Shown here piece by piece: positions 11,840 to 22,462 of a stretch of 64,000 nt of DNA. Position 1 is the stretch's first letter. Each line of letters begins with the position of its first letter. The translations under genes and the position numbers were made by a program. Source of the stretch: Stagonosporopsis chrysanthemi (lineage: Eukaryota; Ascomycota; Dothideomycetes; Pleosporales; Didymellaceae); contig JAFISE010000141.1 in the NCBI GenBank assembly GCA_022560025.1, positions 1 through 64,000 of the forward strand, in the 5' to 3' direction. The notes below the pieces were generated by a model that was not told the origin of the DNA, did not search any database, and saw nothing but the letters and a program-made list of their open reading frames with translations.

Positions 11840-12200
11840 AGTAAGGGTCTGTGAGAACATTGTCAAGCACGCCGAGATTTTTGTAAGCCCAAATAGTCGA
11901 GTGGCCTTCTATGCCGACTCGATCGACAAGGACCATGGTTCACCGATTGTTGACAGGAAAGTCTATTCGCCCGAAAAGCGACACCGCTTGTTGAGCAGCA
12001 GCCGCCACGTTCTCCTTGAAGTTGCAAACGGTGGATATGGCAAGCATGTCTTTCACATCGTGGTGCAATGCCAGCGCTTGGGTTGTCCCTTGTAACCCTG
12101 CTTCATGTTATCAACGAGGATGAATTGGGCCAGTGAGTACGCGGTGCTCTGACCAAAGCCTACGACACCCTGGGAGTCGTCTTTCCACTTCCCATACGTC
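11840..12200 (-). pseudogene. Decayed short-chain dehydrogenase/reductase relic
   Basis: On the minus strand, pieces of an SDR protein appear in order but in different frames. VVGFGQSTAYSLAQ then ILVDN (about 12,170 down to 12,110) resembles the Rossmann glycine-rich segment and following strand. After a frame change come HHDVKD and QQAVSLFGRIDFPVNN near 12,065-11,950, matching the family pattern DV..D and V..FGRID.LVNNAG, with the final Ala-Gly replaced by Arg and a stop. Beyond, GIEGHSTIWAYKNLGVLDNVLT resembles the helix after NNAG. Frameshifts and stops rule out an intact gene. The end of the relic is unclear. Confidence 0.5.
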
Positions 12201-13223
12201 TTCGTGCACACGATAGTTGTCCAAAGTAAAGCAACAGTTACCAGACGGGGCTTCTGTAATAGAACTACTCCTTGAAGCATTATTGTCATGGGAATCCTTG
12301 GTGTGGAAATTCTTGTCTTGCTTAACCTACCACTATTTTATGGTTGTCGTGTAATATGGAGTCGGCAGGCTTCGAAGCGTATCGAGTAGGCATATCAGTC
12401 TCGCCTCGAGTTTTAATTACTATCTTTTTAACACAGAGTCTGATGTTCGTGGCGTTATCGAGAGCAGATGCCTGCAGCGGCGCCACCGTCTTTCGTGGCG
12501 CTGTCAAGAACAACCGTTATTGTAAATGCGATATTCATAACGGCGATCTACGTCTCGCCGTCGCCAATGGACGTTCTCTCGATGAAAACATGCCGGAAAG
12601 TTTGCGACGCGGCATCAATAATGACCTGATTCAGGAAACCGACCATGTTGGGCGTGGAGTGCTGAGTGCTGGCTGATAGGCCAACCATGTCTGTAAAATA
12701 TCAAGTCTAGCGAGAGTCATATGCGGTGTGCATGTCGCAACTGGTAAGAAGAAGCGATTTAATTCGTGGATAAGTATGGTCGTTGTATACAGCAAATGCA
12801 TGTGTGCGGCAGAGCGAGGTGGCCCCGCTTGAGCCCAACCACTCGAGACGCTGTTACGCATCGGGTGTAATGGGTCCCGACGGCAAAGTCATGTCCTCAG
12901 CTGCCGCGCTGGAAGAGATAGTTGTATCCCGATGGACCAAATGCGGGTTGTCGTGGGTCGGGTTCAAGTACTTGGGTAGAGTGGCAAATTTGGGCCCCGC
13001 ACCTGAGCCGAACATGGAGGGGCTTCTTCGGCTGCGAATTGAGGGCATCGGCAGCAAGCAACGCTCGGCTGCGTTGCGGGCGACCCCCATCATCAGTGGC
13101 CCGTCGGGGCAAACCGTACGCGTGCAGGAAAACAAATGCAGATACCTGTACACTGAAGGAATCTCAGCGCAATTTTTGGATTACATCCTTCCTTCAAACA
13201 CGTTATTGCGAAACAGCCCAACA
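12201..13223. other. Gene-free stretch with dehydratase promoter
   Basis: No gene recognised. The frame of the next gene is open far upstream of its ATG, but that translation has no family resemblance. CCG-T-CGG lies at 13101-13107, about 120 bp before the dehydratase ATG, in a context (TGGCCCGTCGG) partly like the element at 27310. Confidence 0.4.
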
Positions 13224-14399
13224 ATGATTGCAGCTCCCACGATCAAATCCGTGGCTCCGCTCCATGTTGGCCAATTCTTATTTGTACGCATTGAGACTGA
13301 AGATGGGTTGATCGGCTGGGGAGAATCTGGAGTCTGGGGTCACATTGAAGCTGGTGCAACAGCAGTCAGTCGATTTGCCGAATATCTTGTAGGCAAGCCA
13401 GCTTTCGATATCGAGCACCACTGGAACGTCATGCACCGCTTCAGCTATTTCCAAGGAATGGCAATCAATGCTGCTATCTCAGGAATCGATATTGCGCTGT
13501 GGGACATCAAGGGCAAGGCTCTCGGTGTCCCAGTCTGGCAGCTTCTGGGAGGAGCATGTCGCCAAAGAGCAAGAGTGTACGGACATATCTACGAGAAGAC
13601 GATAGAAGGTGTTTTAGAGGAGTGCAAGAGGAAGAAAGACCTTGGCTATACTGCGTTTGGTCACATCAACCCATTTCTTGACGAGGGACACGACCAAGTT
13701 TATTTCAAAACTCATGTCAAAAAGATGCAGGATGCAGCAGACAACGTACGAAGGATGCGAGAGGTCGTTGGCGACGAGGTGGATCTCTTGGTTGAACTCC
13801 ATCGTCGTCTGACTCCAGCGGAGGCCGTCACCTTCACCAACATGATCAAGGACTACAACCCAATGTTTGTCGAAGACCCCATTCGCCCGGAAAACGCAGA
13901 TGCAATGGCACGGGTTGCAGATCGTATCGCAGTACCCATTGCTACGGGGGAAAGATTCAGCACCATCTATGAATTTCAAGCACTGCTTTCACGAAACGCT
14001 CTGGAATACGTTCGCGTTGATGTGGCCCTTTGTGGAGGCATCACAGGTGCGAAGAAGGTCGCTGCCATGGCGGAAGCCCACAATGTGCAAGTCGTACCTC
14101 ACAATCCGCTCTCTCCGATCGGTCTAGCGGCCTGCCTCCAGGTCGCTGCGTGCATCCCCAACTTTGCCATTCAGGAATACGCAACCGGCTTCGAAAGTGG
14201 CGTCTTTACTTCATCTCTGGATCATTTGGGAAGTAACGTCGTGGACTTTGTACCAAAGGTCGAGAAAGGCTTTGTGGATATCCCAACACGCCCTGGGATT
14301 GGCATTAATGTTCTCGATAACGCAAAGGAAATCCGACCACCATACAAACAGAACATGCACATGCGACCTCACTATGATGGGTTCGTCGTGGATCAGTAA
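13224..14399 (+). CDS. Enolase-superfamily sugar-acid dehydratase (galactonate dehydratase-like)
   Basis: Mandelate racemase/muconate-lactonising fold. Such enzymes abstract the proton alpha to a carboxylate, usually to dehydrate an aldonic acid in the cytosol. One exon, 391 residues, normal length. The N-terminal cap domain runs to about residue 110 and the barrel follows. Metal ligands visible: Glu191 in LLVELHRRL, Glu217 in FVEDPIRPE and Glu243 in IATGERFS. His193, two residues after the first ligand, and His293 in VVPHNPLSPIG match the general acid/base pair of galactonate dehydratases; the first ligand is Glu where bacterial galactonate dehydratase has Asp. The ATG at 13224 has A at -3 and begins MIAAPTIKSV, fitting the family start. 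It converges with the hydrolase gene at 14762. Dehydratase is the best guess, but the substrate is open and a ring-cleavage product cannot be excluded. Confidence 0.88.
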   Translation: MIAAPTIKSVAPLHVGQFLFVRIETEDGLIGWGESGVWGHIEAGATAVSRFAEYLVGKPAFDIEHHWNVMHRFSYFQGMAINAAISGIDIALWDIKGKALGVPVWQLLGGACRQRARVYGHIYEKTIEGVLEECKRKKDLGYTAFGHINPFLDEGHDQVYFKTHVKKMQDAADNVRRMREVVGDEVDLLVELHRRLTPAEAVTFTNMIKDYNPMFVEDPIRPENADAMARVADRIAVPIATGERFSTIYEFQALLSRNALEYVRVDVALCGGITGAKKVAAMAEAHNVQVVPHNPLSPIGLAACLQVAACIPNFAIQEYATGFESGVFTSSLDHLGSNVVDFVPKVEKGFVDIPTRPGIGINVLDNAKEIRPPYKQNMHMRPHYDGFVVDQ

Positions 14400-14761
14400 T
14401 CAGGCCAGCTGTAGATCAGTTGTCGAATATGTAGAAAGAATAGCAGACTGCAAATCAGATACAGAGTCATAAGCTTGTCAGAATATTTACATGTCTGATT
14501 CAAAATTGTGTACTTGTACGATACGATTCAAGATGATTCTGGAGACGGAGTATCTTGGAGCTGTCTCTCATGATAACCATATACCCGCATGTCAATCCAC
14601 AAGCGCGTTCACGGTGTAAGAAAGAATCTGGGGTCATTCTCGCTGCATCATGATGTATAATTATTCCGAATCTAACCTTTTAGTGCTCCTCTTAATGTTT
14701 TTGTTTCACGTCTACCCATGAACTCAAATTTCTCGAACGTGTCCCGTACAATCATGTTCGT
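14400..14761. other. Convergent 3' interval
   Basis: 362 bp between the 3' ends of the dehydratase and hydrolase genes. AT-rich; no feature seen beyond likely polyadenylation regions. Confidence 0.5.
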
Positions 14762-16655
14762 CTAATTAGGGACGATTGGAAGCGATACCCAGTTACTATA
14801 ATCTGGTCCCCAGTGCAGATGATTGGTGCCCGCAAAACGATCGTCGGTTCTGTGCATTTGTTAGCAATGCGTCCCTGGATATAATCATTGCGGCTGGACA
14901 CACCTTTCGCCACCCTCATGCACAAACGGACCAATACCGGGTGTATCTCCTCCACTGATCTCGATTGAGAGTGTCTCTCCGGGCAGAAGTACAACATTGG
15001 TAGGCCAAATCTCGACATCAACAGGATATATCTCGCCAGGAATGACAGGCAACACATCCGTAGAGAAATAGTCGCGGTAAGGTCGGTAGTCACGGTGGTG
15101 AGGATGCTTGTCGTTAATCTTTCGAAGACTGACTCGCTGACATCCCCTAGTCACAGCTGCAGCGTCCCCAATCGTGCCTGTGAAGGTTCGCTCAACGCCG
15201 TTCACATCCCACTGACGAACCAAGAAAAACACGTCAATGTCTTTTGGAGTTGTTCCTCCAGGTAGACGAGTGACTGAAAGATTGACATGGGCTACTATGT
15301 GGCCGGTGATCTCGGTTTCCTTCTGAAATGGCGCTGTAGAGAACCGATGGCAGAACGGCTTGGACAACGTAGTCATGGCTGGATATGATAGCCTAGTGTG
15401 CACCTCGACGCTCTGTTCTTCGGGAGTCCACTGAAGATTGGGGGTCAGGTAGTACTTGGTGTATTGAGTATTGGGCAAAGGCCATTCAGGAGAGGTTCGC
15501 CAAGAATAGATCGTACCTGAGGCGGACTCGATGCTTTTGTGATCAAAAGGTCCCTTTCGTGCTTGGTATGTGATCTTGGGGATTTTACCAGTTGTCCACC
15601 CAGCGGAATCATCGTTCTTGAGGAACGCGGAGAGAAAGCTCTCTTGGACTTCAACTTCGGGCTCTGAGTAGAAAGGCAGGTCATGGCGACCACTGCCTAT
15701 CCGAAGAAATTTGTGACGTGATCCGGCAAGCATATATCCCTCAATATTACCCCGGAGATGAATCACCAGATTGCTCCAGTTGCCGAAAGAAAGGAGTGGA
15801 ACCTCAATATCCTCGAGGTTGTAGTCTCTCGAAGCATAATACTCGTCGTCTCTGAAGAAAACACTTAGATTGTCCTCATCCTGGTTCGTTCGATTTGCCT
15901 TCAATTCTTCTTCACTGAGATCGCCTTCGATTGTGTTGGGGCCGCGACCATTAGCTGAGCGGCCAGGAAGTCCGTACTGATTTGATCTGACCTGCTTTCC
16001 CATCCAGAATTCCAGAAAAGGCTGCAGGAGGATGCCTCCGTGTCGACAGCGGTCACGATAGTAATCAGCCATGCCTTCGTATGGTATAATACAAGCAAGG
16101 CCACGCGGGCGGCGCGCTGCAACTCTCCACTGGCTACCAGCGAAGTAACTGATACCTAATAGCCCTACTTTGCCATTGGACCAGGTCTGATCAGCTGCCC
16201 ATTCGATAAGCTCGGCAAAGACATCAGAGGTTGAGGCTGACATCGTGTCGAGGAAGCCAGGCGACTGGCCAATGCCTATTTCGTCTGCGCGCACAACAGC
16301 ATAACCACGCGTTGTCCAGAATTTTGGATCTGGTACCTCGAAAGCAGAATGCTCTGACTGTTGAGCAGGGTCGATATCATGCCAAGCGTGAGGCAGGAAC
16401 CTTTCAAACGACTGTCAGTCAGCCAATCAACAATATGAGGATCATTAGCGACTGCACTGACTCGCTAGTGTGTGTATCCTTCCCGTATGGCCCATAGGTC
16501 ATAAGCACAGGCGATCGATCGACATTCTTGGGTCTGTAGACATTGCATCTCACCAGGCCTTTAACTGACTTAGGTTCAAATGTGACGTTTCGTTCGAAGA
16601 TGTAGTCAAAGGACCCTTGTTCGACTGTGGATATATCCTGAATTTGGTTAGGCAT
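14762..16655 (-). CDS. CocE/NonD-family (X-Pro dipeptidyl-peptidase S15-like) hydrolase
   Basis: Alpha/beta hydrolase family acting on esters or amides. Exons 16655-16462, 16400-14904 and 14849-14762 give 592 residues. The N-terminus has VLMTYGPYGKD, the oxyanion-side strand of the family; the nucleophile is Ser149 in LLGISYFAGSQW (G-x-S-Y-x-G). Candidate His lies in RIGSGRHDLPFYSEPEVE near the end of the hydrolase domain. The C-terminal jelly-roll domain ends with GTNHLHWGPDYSNW, a common ending for fungal members, recovered only after splicing the last intron. No signal peptide. It is divergent from the LigB-type dioxygenase gene across 380 bp, so the two are probably co-expressed. Possible role: hydrolysis of an ester or of a ring-cleavage product; substrate unknown. 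Confidence 0.9.
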
Positions 16656-17035
16656 GGTGCGTGCGGAGGAAATGATGGAACGGATGCTCGTGTAGATGCG
16701 CGAAAAGCCAAGCTCCTGTGACTAAACATAAGAGAGTTCAGAGAAGCGATGTATCCTGCACGATGGTCGGGAGGATTAATGTGTAATGTGGCCGTGCGGC
16801 TCGGGACTGCCTACTGACCTGACCGCACTCGGCTGATGTGGTCCGCCTCGGCTCCACATGTATACGTGGTTCCCCGGATCTTGATGTGCGGGGCTCCGAA
16901 ACTAATATGCGGGTCTCACGTTGGCACATCTAGAGATTGTAAAGGTAGACGGCACAGTCGGTCTGGTAGCTTTCTGAAATAACATTGCATTCGCACTTGT
17001 TCAATACCCGTTCAACAACAGCCCAGAACGACGAA
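16656..17035. promoter_or_regulatory. Bidirectional promoter of hydrolase and dioxygenase
   Basis: 380 bp between two divergent start codons. The middle is GC-rich with repeated CTCGG/CGGCTC words, the 19-bp element at 16836-16854, an imperfect inverted repeat CCACATGTATACGTGG at 16854-16869, and TGTGCGGGG at 16885-16893. This density of CGG triplets suggests control by a Zn2Cys6 regulator. Confidence 0.55.
16836..16854 (+). promoter_or_regulatory. 19-bp promoter element shared with 27310-27328
   Basis: Reads ATGTGGTCCGCCTCGGCTC. The element at 27310 differs at two bases. Both contain CCG-N3-CGG, lie in the same orientation relative to a minus-strand gene, and sit 181 and 194 bp before its ATG. 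Confidence 0.5.
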
Positions 17036-18104
17036 ATGGTTGGTAAGTACATGGTCTGAAACTGACATCTCTGCGGAAGCAACGATTCTCATTCGCTTGA
17101 CAGGAAAGGATCTAGCTCCTGTGCTCTTCTTGTCACATGGGACGACCATGCTTTTGGGTGAAGATTCCAAGATCCGTGATTATTGGAGAAAACTGGGAAA
17201 GGATGCGTTGAGCCACGGAGTCAAAGGAGTCATTATTATGGTACGTAGAAGAAGTCTGATTTTCGATTGCAATGTGAACTAAGCGAACCTGAAGGGTGCA
17301 CATTGGAATGCAGAGGGCGAGAAAGTCAGGGTTGCTACGAACCCACAGCCAACATTCATGCCGCTCGCGAACACCGATCGCAAACATTGGGCTGATTGGA
17401 AGCCCAATCCAGACCTTGAAACATCGCGCCGGGTGATGCAGATACTCAAAGAGACTGGTATAGAAACAGAGGAAGACCCGGAGTTTGAGTGGATGATTGA
17501 TACTTTCCCGATCCTCATAGGACTGTTTGGCGATAAGTGTCCTCCCACCACGATTGTTTCACAAAATGCCTACTTCGATCCCTTCTTTCACACTCGAATT
17601 GGCACAGCATTACGCTCGCTCCGCGGCGAAAGATACCTTCTCATTGGCTCTGGAGGCGGAACCCACAATCTCTACCGAGCAGAGTGGAAGTACATGCTCA
17701 AGTACAAGGACAACTTTGCAATGGAGCATCCTCCGGATGAAGACAGCATCGAATTTCGGCAATCTCTCGAAGATGTTATCTGCAAGAACGGTGGAGGCCC
17801 CGAATTACGACGTGGTCTCGCGCGACTGATGAAAAACCCGTACTTTCGGGAGGCACACGGCACTGACGAACATTATGTCTCTGCCTGTTTTGTTGCTGGT
17901 GCCATTGGAGATCCTGCAGACCGTGACGCAAAGGCTTCTCTCGGAGCCGAGGCTTGGGAGCTCGTAAGTAAAGTTCCTTGCACCGAATTGTTGATCGCGG
18001 CCTGTAGTCAGCTAACCACTTCGATCCAGCGAACACAATGTGAGTCTCAGTTCAGTCTCGGGTCATGGCCAGAGGCGTGGGCAATGAAGTCCAAGGGCAT
18101 ATAG
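17036..18104 (+). CDS. LigB-type (class III) extradiol dioxygenase
   Basis: Fe(II)- or Zn-dependent enzyme of the protocatechuate 4,5-dioxygenase/DOPA 4,5-dioxygenase family, which opens catechol-type rings beside the hydroxyls. Four exons: 17036-17042 (only seven bases), 17104-17240, 17295-17963 and 18030-18104, giving 295 residues, usual length. Family histidines visible: His14 in FLSHGTTML, His51 in GAHWN, His172 in IGSGGGTHNL and His241 in GTDEHYVSACF. The C-terminus SQFSLGSW matches fungal relatives and fixes the last intron. The tiny first exon ends after ATGGTTG at a perfect GTAAGT. Divergent from the CocE hydrolase gene with a shared promoter. Substrate not predictable; a catechol derivative is the family expectation. 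Confidence 0.88.
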
Positions 18105-18454
18105 GGCAATTCCGCTGCCCTTGTGAGGTAATGGCTTCCTTGTACAAATGAAATCATTACACTGTATGATGCACCGGATCCTTGTGCTGAATTGTGTTGT
18201 TTTAATCTCCAGCTTTAGTTGCACTGCATCAAGGGTTATAGTAAGAAACGTTTCGTGGTTGCCCGCAATGTTCCGATCAAGGGTCGGGAGGTCAAAATTA
18301 GCTTGGTAGTTCGCGGGTCTCCACATCCTGCAGGCTGTACAAGCATCTATATCAAGCTTCGTCCTGTCAGAATGTAAAATATTCGTCATGAGATCCGATC
18401 AAGCTCTAGTAAATCCAGCCTTGTGTATTTCTTCCATTTTCTACTCATACCATC
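18105..18454. other. Intergenic, promoter of the reductase gene
   Basis: 350 bp between tandem genes. I see no CCG-N3-CGG element here and no other feature. Confidence 0.45.
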
Positions 18455-19447
18455 ATGCCTCGCGTATTGCTGTTCGGCACTGGAAGTGTTGGCACTATGT
18501 ATGCCATGCTACTCACGAAGGCGGGAGCTGAAGTCACGTGCGTGTGTCGCTCGAACTACGATACCGCACTTTTGCAAGGTTTTACTGTTCATTCGACCAT
18601 CTTTGGCGACCGATCCTTCCATCCGAGGGTGGTCAGAACTGTACAAGAGGCGGCAGATAACCAATCATCATCAAAGCCATTTGACTATGTTGTTGTTTGC
18701 GCCAAAGCGGTGAACAATGGCTCTTCTCTGACAGAAATGAACAATACGGTCATTCAAAAGTCTTACACCAATATTGTGGTTATCCAGAACGGGTTAGGCG
18801 TTGAGAAGATGTACCGCGAAGCATTCCCACAGAACACGATTATTTCTGGAGTCACCTACCTTCCAACATCACAAGTCAAACCCTGCGTGGTCTCACACAC
18901 CGAGACGCAAAAGCTTTTCCTAGGACCATATCCCACTGCTCTTGCCACTGCACGCGATAGGAGGAACACGGAAGCCTTTGCACAGCTCATCATAGCCGCT
19001 GGGGCGAGTGCTACAGTTTGCGATGACATCCAAGTCGAACGCTGGAAAAAGCTAATCGGGAACGCGACCTGGAACCCTATATGCGCCTTATCACGGTGTC
19101 GCGATCTGCAGTTCTTGCAAGCCACTCCCGATATAGCTCAAGAATTCATCACGGAGTCGATGCGCGAGGTCGTTGCGGTGGCGTGTGCGTTAGGGTATGG
19201 CAATGTAATTCATGAAGAAGCTGTCCAAGCACAGATGCAGCGAAGTGCATCTCGTCAGTGGCCTGGAGTGCAGCCCAGCATGTTGGCGGACATGGAAAAC
19301 GATAGACCAATGGAGGTTGAAGCTGTCATAGGTGAGGTCGTGAGGGTAGCAAGAAGATACCAAGTTAGCGTGCCGAGATTAGAGACACTGTACGTGCTGC
19401 TGAGGGGCTACATCTACTACGCAAGGTCAAGTCTAGTGGAATCATAA
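18455..19447 (+). CDS. Ketopantoate reductase-like oxidoreductase (ApbA/PanE family)
   Basis: NAD(P)H-dependent reductase family; the classical reaction is 2-dehydropantoate to pantoate, but fungal paralogues often act elsewhere, including in gene clusters. Single exon, 330 residues. Rossmann motif FGTGSVGTMYAMLL at residues 7-20 follows the first strand. QNGLGVE and the catalytic-Lys region RWKKLIGNATWNPICAL (W-x-K-L-x-x-N....NP) are present, then the all-helical C-terminal domain. No targeting signal. It follows the dioxygenase gene in tandem by 350 bp. Because this organism should also have a dedicated pantothenate-pathway copy, membership of the local catabolic set is possible; the link is by position only. 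Confidence 0.87.
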   Translation: MPRVLLFGTGSVGTMYAMLLTKAGAEVTCVCRSNYDTALLQGFTVHSTIFGDRSFHPRVVRTVQEAADNQSSSKPFDYVVVCAKAVNNGSSLTEMNNTVIQKSYTNIVVIQNGLGVEKMYREAFPQNTIISGVTYLPTSQVKPCVVSHTETQKLFLGPYPTALATARDRRNTEAFAQLIIAAGASATVCDDIQVERWKKLIGNATWNPICALSRCRDLQFLQATPDIAQEFITESMREVVAVACALGYGNVIHEEAVQAQMQRSASRQWPGVQPSMLADMENDRPMEVEAVIGEVVRVARRYQVSVPRLETLYVLLRGYIYYARSSLVES

Positions 19448-20615
19448 TTTTTTGGATGACATTCAGCGTTTCTTTTGGTAACAAAGACACAGAGGGAGCT
19501 CAGGAATAAGCATAAGATGCCGTGCGCTAATTTTGTGCACCGATACGTTTGGGGTCAGATTGAGTCTGAGAGCATTGCGGGATATATGCACCACTCCTAA
19601 GTCAAGCACAGATCCATGCCTTATTGTTCAATCTTGGCTGTATCCGCTACCATTCGTTGGCGATTTTGTACATGCAAAGCCCTTGATCGTGTAATCCTGT
19701 CACTCTCGAGATGGAGTATCCCCACTGCACAATAATGTCAGCAGTACAGCCATATGAATGTCTTCATCGTACGTGCCTGAAGGAGCTGACAGCCCATGAA
19801 CATGTCCCAAAGAAAGATCCGCATTGGGAGCGGACCATCAATAGCTACCCATTGTGGGTGAGCGACAGGGGGGCGATGTGGTGGCATGCGGCGATGGTTT
19901 GTCAGCCAGTCCGATGGATTGGTGTTTGGCTCGTGACCAGTAACTCCATTGTTTGCTGGAAGAAATGTGCTATCGTGACCATCAAGCTCCTCGTCCGCAG
20001 TCATGGTCATTGGAGGAACATCGTAATCATTGGCGACTGTGATAGAGTCGATACTGCGAAGCGACTGGCGAATATCCGTGGCTGTAATAAAAGACATGGT
20101 AATGATAGAGTATCGGATTTGCTTCGAGCAGACAGAAATCTTGTTTCTGGAACAATTGCTTGGCCGAAAGTAGAATGTAGCTGGTTGAGATGTCTGAGTA
20201 AATGGGAACTTCCTCATGAAGGTTCGCGAAGACGGAGTCGGAATGAAGGAAGTGCCACGCAATAGCATACCATCCTACGTTCTCCCCCTGAACCCGGACG
20301 CGAATCGATGTGAACAACCATAATTCCGAGACAACATGTGGGGTGCGGTCCCGATGAGGTTCTGCCGAGCCAATCGGATCCGCCTGCGGACGCGCCCTGA
20401 GAATTCAGCTGATCTCGACTATCGCTGGCAATGACAAAAAACATGATTAGGTATCAGGAATGTTTTTATTGAACAACCAGTCCTCGTGCGATACTCGTTC
20501 ACCTACCAGCCTGTCGACAGTGTCTTCCCCACCTAATCAACCTATTAGTCAGAACTATTCCATCTCCTGCCATCTAGAGTCACACTACCGGAAAAGCGTA
20601 CGAACAACATCAGCG
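19448..20615. other. Gene-poor interval with ALDH promoter
   Basis: Open frames overlap on both strands at 19711-20268. The minus-strand one could start at 20097 (119 codons, beginning MSFITATDIRQ) but has no family resemblance; I do not call a gene. The proximal 250 bp form the promoter of the ALDH-like gene. Confidence 0.4.
20370..20382. promoter_or_regulatory. CCAAT box adjoining CGG-N2-CCG palindrome
   Basis: CCAAT at 20370-20374 is followed directly by CGGATCCG at 20375-20382, about 235 bp before the ALDH-like ATG. CCAAT boxes bind the HAP complex; inverted CGG pairs bind Zn2Cys6 factors. The downstream CCGCCTGCGG at 20380-20389 is a further CGG pair. Confidence 0.35.
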
Positions 20616-22278
20616 ATGGTCAATCAAGATACTAGTACCTTAACTCGCGTTCAGGGAGCTGCCATTGATGGTCGGCTGAGAGTGCTCAGGATCCGCCAAA
20701 GACAATTTGTCTCACTCTTCAACGCACTAAACAAGCATCGCGCAGCTCTTCTGGATGCCATACAGTCCGACGAAGGTTACTCTGATCAGGAGGCAAAGCT
20801 TATATACGGAAGCGCACTCATCGAGCTGCGCAACCATTACGATGCCTTGGACTTCCACACCGAGTTCGAGCAAGAATATGCTGTAGCCAACAGTAAGAAT
20901 AACGAAGATCGAAGTATTCCATTTGATATCACATATATCATTCCGGACCCTTTCACGATGCTCTTCAGTACGCTCTCAGCACTTTATGCTGCTCTCGAAG
21001 CTGGTACTTGCGTTGTTGTAGAGGTATGTTTATGTCACAATCGTATGCTTTTGCTGATTCGGTGTCAACTTTATAAGCTAGAAAATACGTTGCAAAAGAC
21101 ACCTGCACTGTTGCGACGAATTATTACAGATTCTCTTGACAAGGAAGCATTTGGAATCGTTTCGTCTAGAGCATCTGCTCGATTTATTGCTCAGTGTGTC
21201 GTGGTCGACCAAGTAAGGACGACAGGCCTGCCACTTGCGCAACGAGTTCTCGCATCAACAACCCAGCGGAATGTTGCTGTAGTTGATCGTACAGGTTATG
21301 TGAAACTGGCGGCTAAGGAAATCGTTGCTTCATGTATGGCTCTGAAAGGCGCAAGTCGATACGCTGTTGACTTGGTTTTCGTCAACGAATTCGTTTCAGA
21401 TGAGTTCACAGCAGCTATGAGCCAGGAAATGGACAACAGAACAAAGACGACAGGGCTTAGTGATGGCACGTCTTTGACGATGGAAGGCAAGAATTCTACG
21501 GAGATCCCGGACGACAACGTATTCCGCGAGGAAATGACGAGTGGCAGAGCGCAGCTCAGTTTTGGCACTTTGCGAGGGGGCGCAGTGCAGGTTACAGACA
21601 GGTGAGTAGAGCTTTTCCTCGATAAGCATTTACCAGTACCCATAGATACCGTTAAACTAAGACTTATCTGTAGGAGCAGTACACTTATGACGAGGAAGAG
21701 ATCGTGTCCCGTGATCATTATTTGCAGAACGACCAGCCTGGATGATACAATCGATGCTCTGAATACCGAAGCAGAGCGCACGCATCCCATCACTGCGCTC
21801 TACCTGTTTAGTGGTGCACGCGAGGCGAAGTACTTGTCACAGTATATAAAAAGCCAAGTGAGCTACATTGGTCACATACCTGCTCAGCTGATCGGTAAGG
21901 CCCATTACAGGATTGTTCAGATCCTCCAGAACCAGTGGCTGATGTCGAGATTTAGTCGGTCCATTAGTTCCCTTAGGCTACGCGACAGATCTCAGATGCC
22001 GATACACACGGGCCATGTTTGAGACGCCAAGCCCTCAGATAGTGAAGGGGCCGAAGTCGCATTCAGTGTCGTCAATCTTTCAGAAGTCGGATTTTGTTAT
22101 CAAAGTTGCCCAGAAACCGTTGAAGCCAACCGGTCAGGCACCCTCGGGTGCATGGGGGTTCTTTGAGCAGGGCATCGTACTGGGTGCGTTGGTCTACCTC
22201 TTGCCCATAGTGAGCATATCGACATTTGGCATCAGCTATGTGGCGTGGCAAGGTTACCAAAGACTGAGCAAGTGGTGA
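20616..22278 (+). CDS. Aldehyde dehydrogenase-like protein lacking catalytic residues, with C-terminal membrane anchor
   Basis: Four exons, 20616-21023, 21078-21601, 21674-21894 and 21956-22278, give 491 residues. The first part resembles class 3 ALDH (FNALNKHRAALLDAI, a cofactor-domain region DPFTMLFSTLSALYAALEAGTCVVVE). Where ALDH has the ELGGK glutamate this protein has ASTTQ, and where the active cysteine stands (GQTC) it has GASR, with Arg230 in the Cys place. The C-terminus MFETPSPQIV is followed by one hydrophobic helix, LVYLLPIVSISTFGISYVAW, as in the membrane-anchored fatty aldehyde dehydrogenase group. All introns are canonical and the frame is intact, so it is maintained as a protein although it should not oxidise aldehydes. 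Fungal relatives with the same degeneracy are familiar to me, but I cannot check them. Convergent with the regulator gene at 22463. Confidence 0.78.
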
Positions 22279-22462
22279 TCAGGATGTGTAGTACAAACTT
22301 TTGAGACTCGAAAGAGTGAAGTCATTGTAGACCTTTGAGTAGCAATGGCAAGAATATCGAAACCAAGAAATTTGTATCTCATCATATCCAGGAGAGGGTA
22401 TCAAGACGAAGGCTACGCAGCTACAGTTGAAAGGTGATACGGCCATAAGCCCCTAGATTCAA

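Noticed and set aside
11607..12095. 162-codon plus-strand frame
   Set aside because: No motif, and the opposite strand carries the ordered SDR fragments, which explain the sequence better.
12783..13223. N-terminal extension of the dehydratase frame
   Set aside because: It is open by chance; the family start fits MIAAPTIKSV at 13224 and the extension has no similarity to a targeting signal.
19711..20268. Overlapping long frames on both strands
   Set aside because: Neither translation shows a domain, and the better ATG gives only 119 codons. Left as gene-poor sequence.
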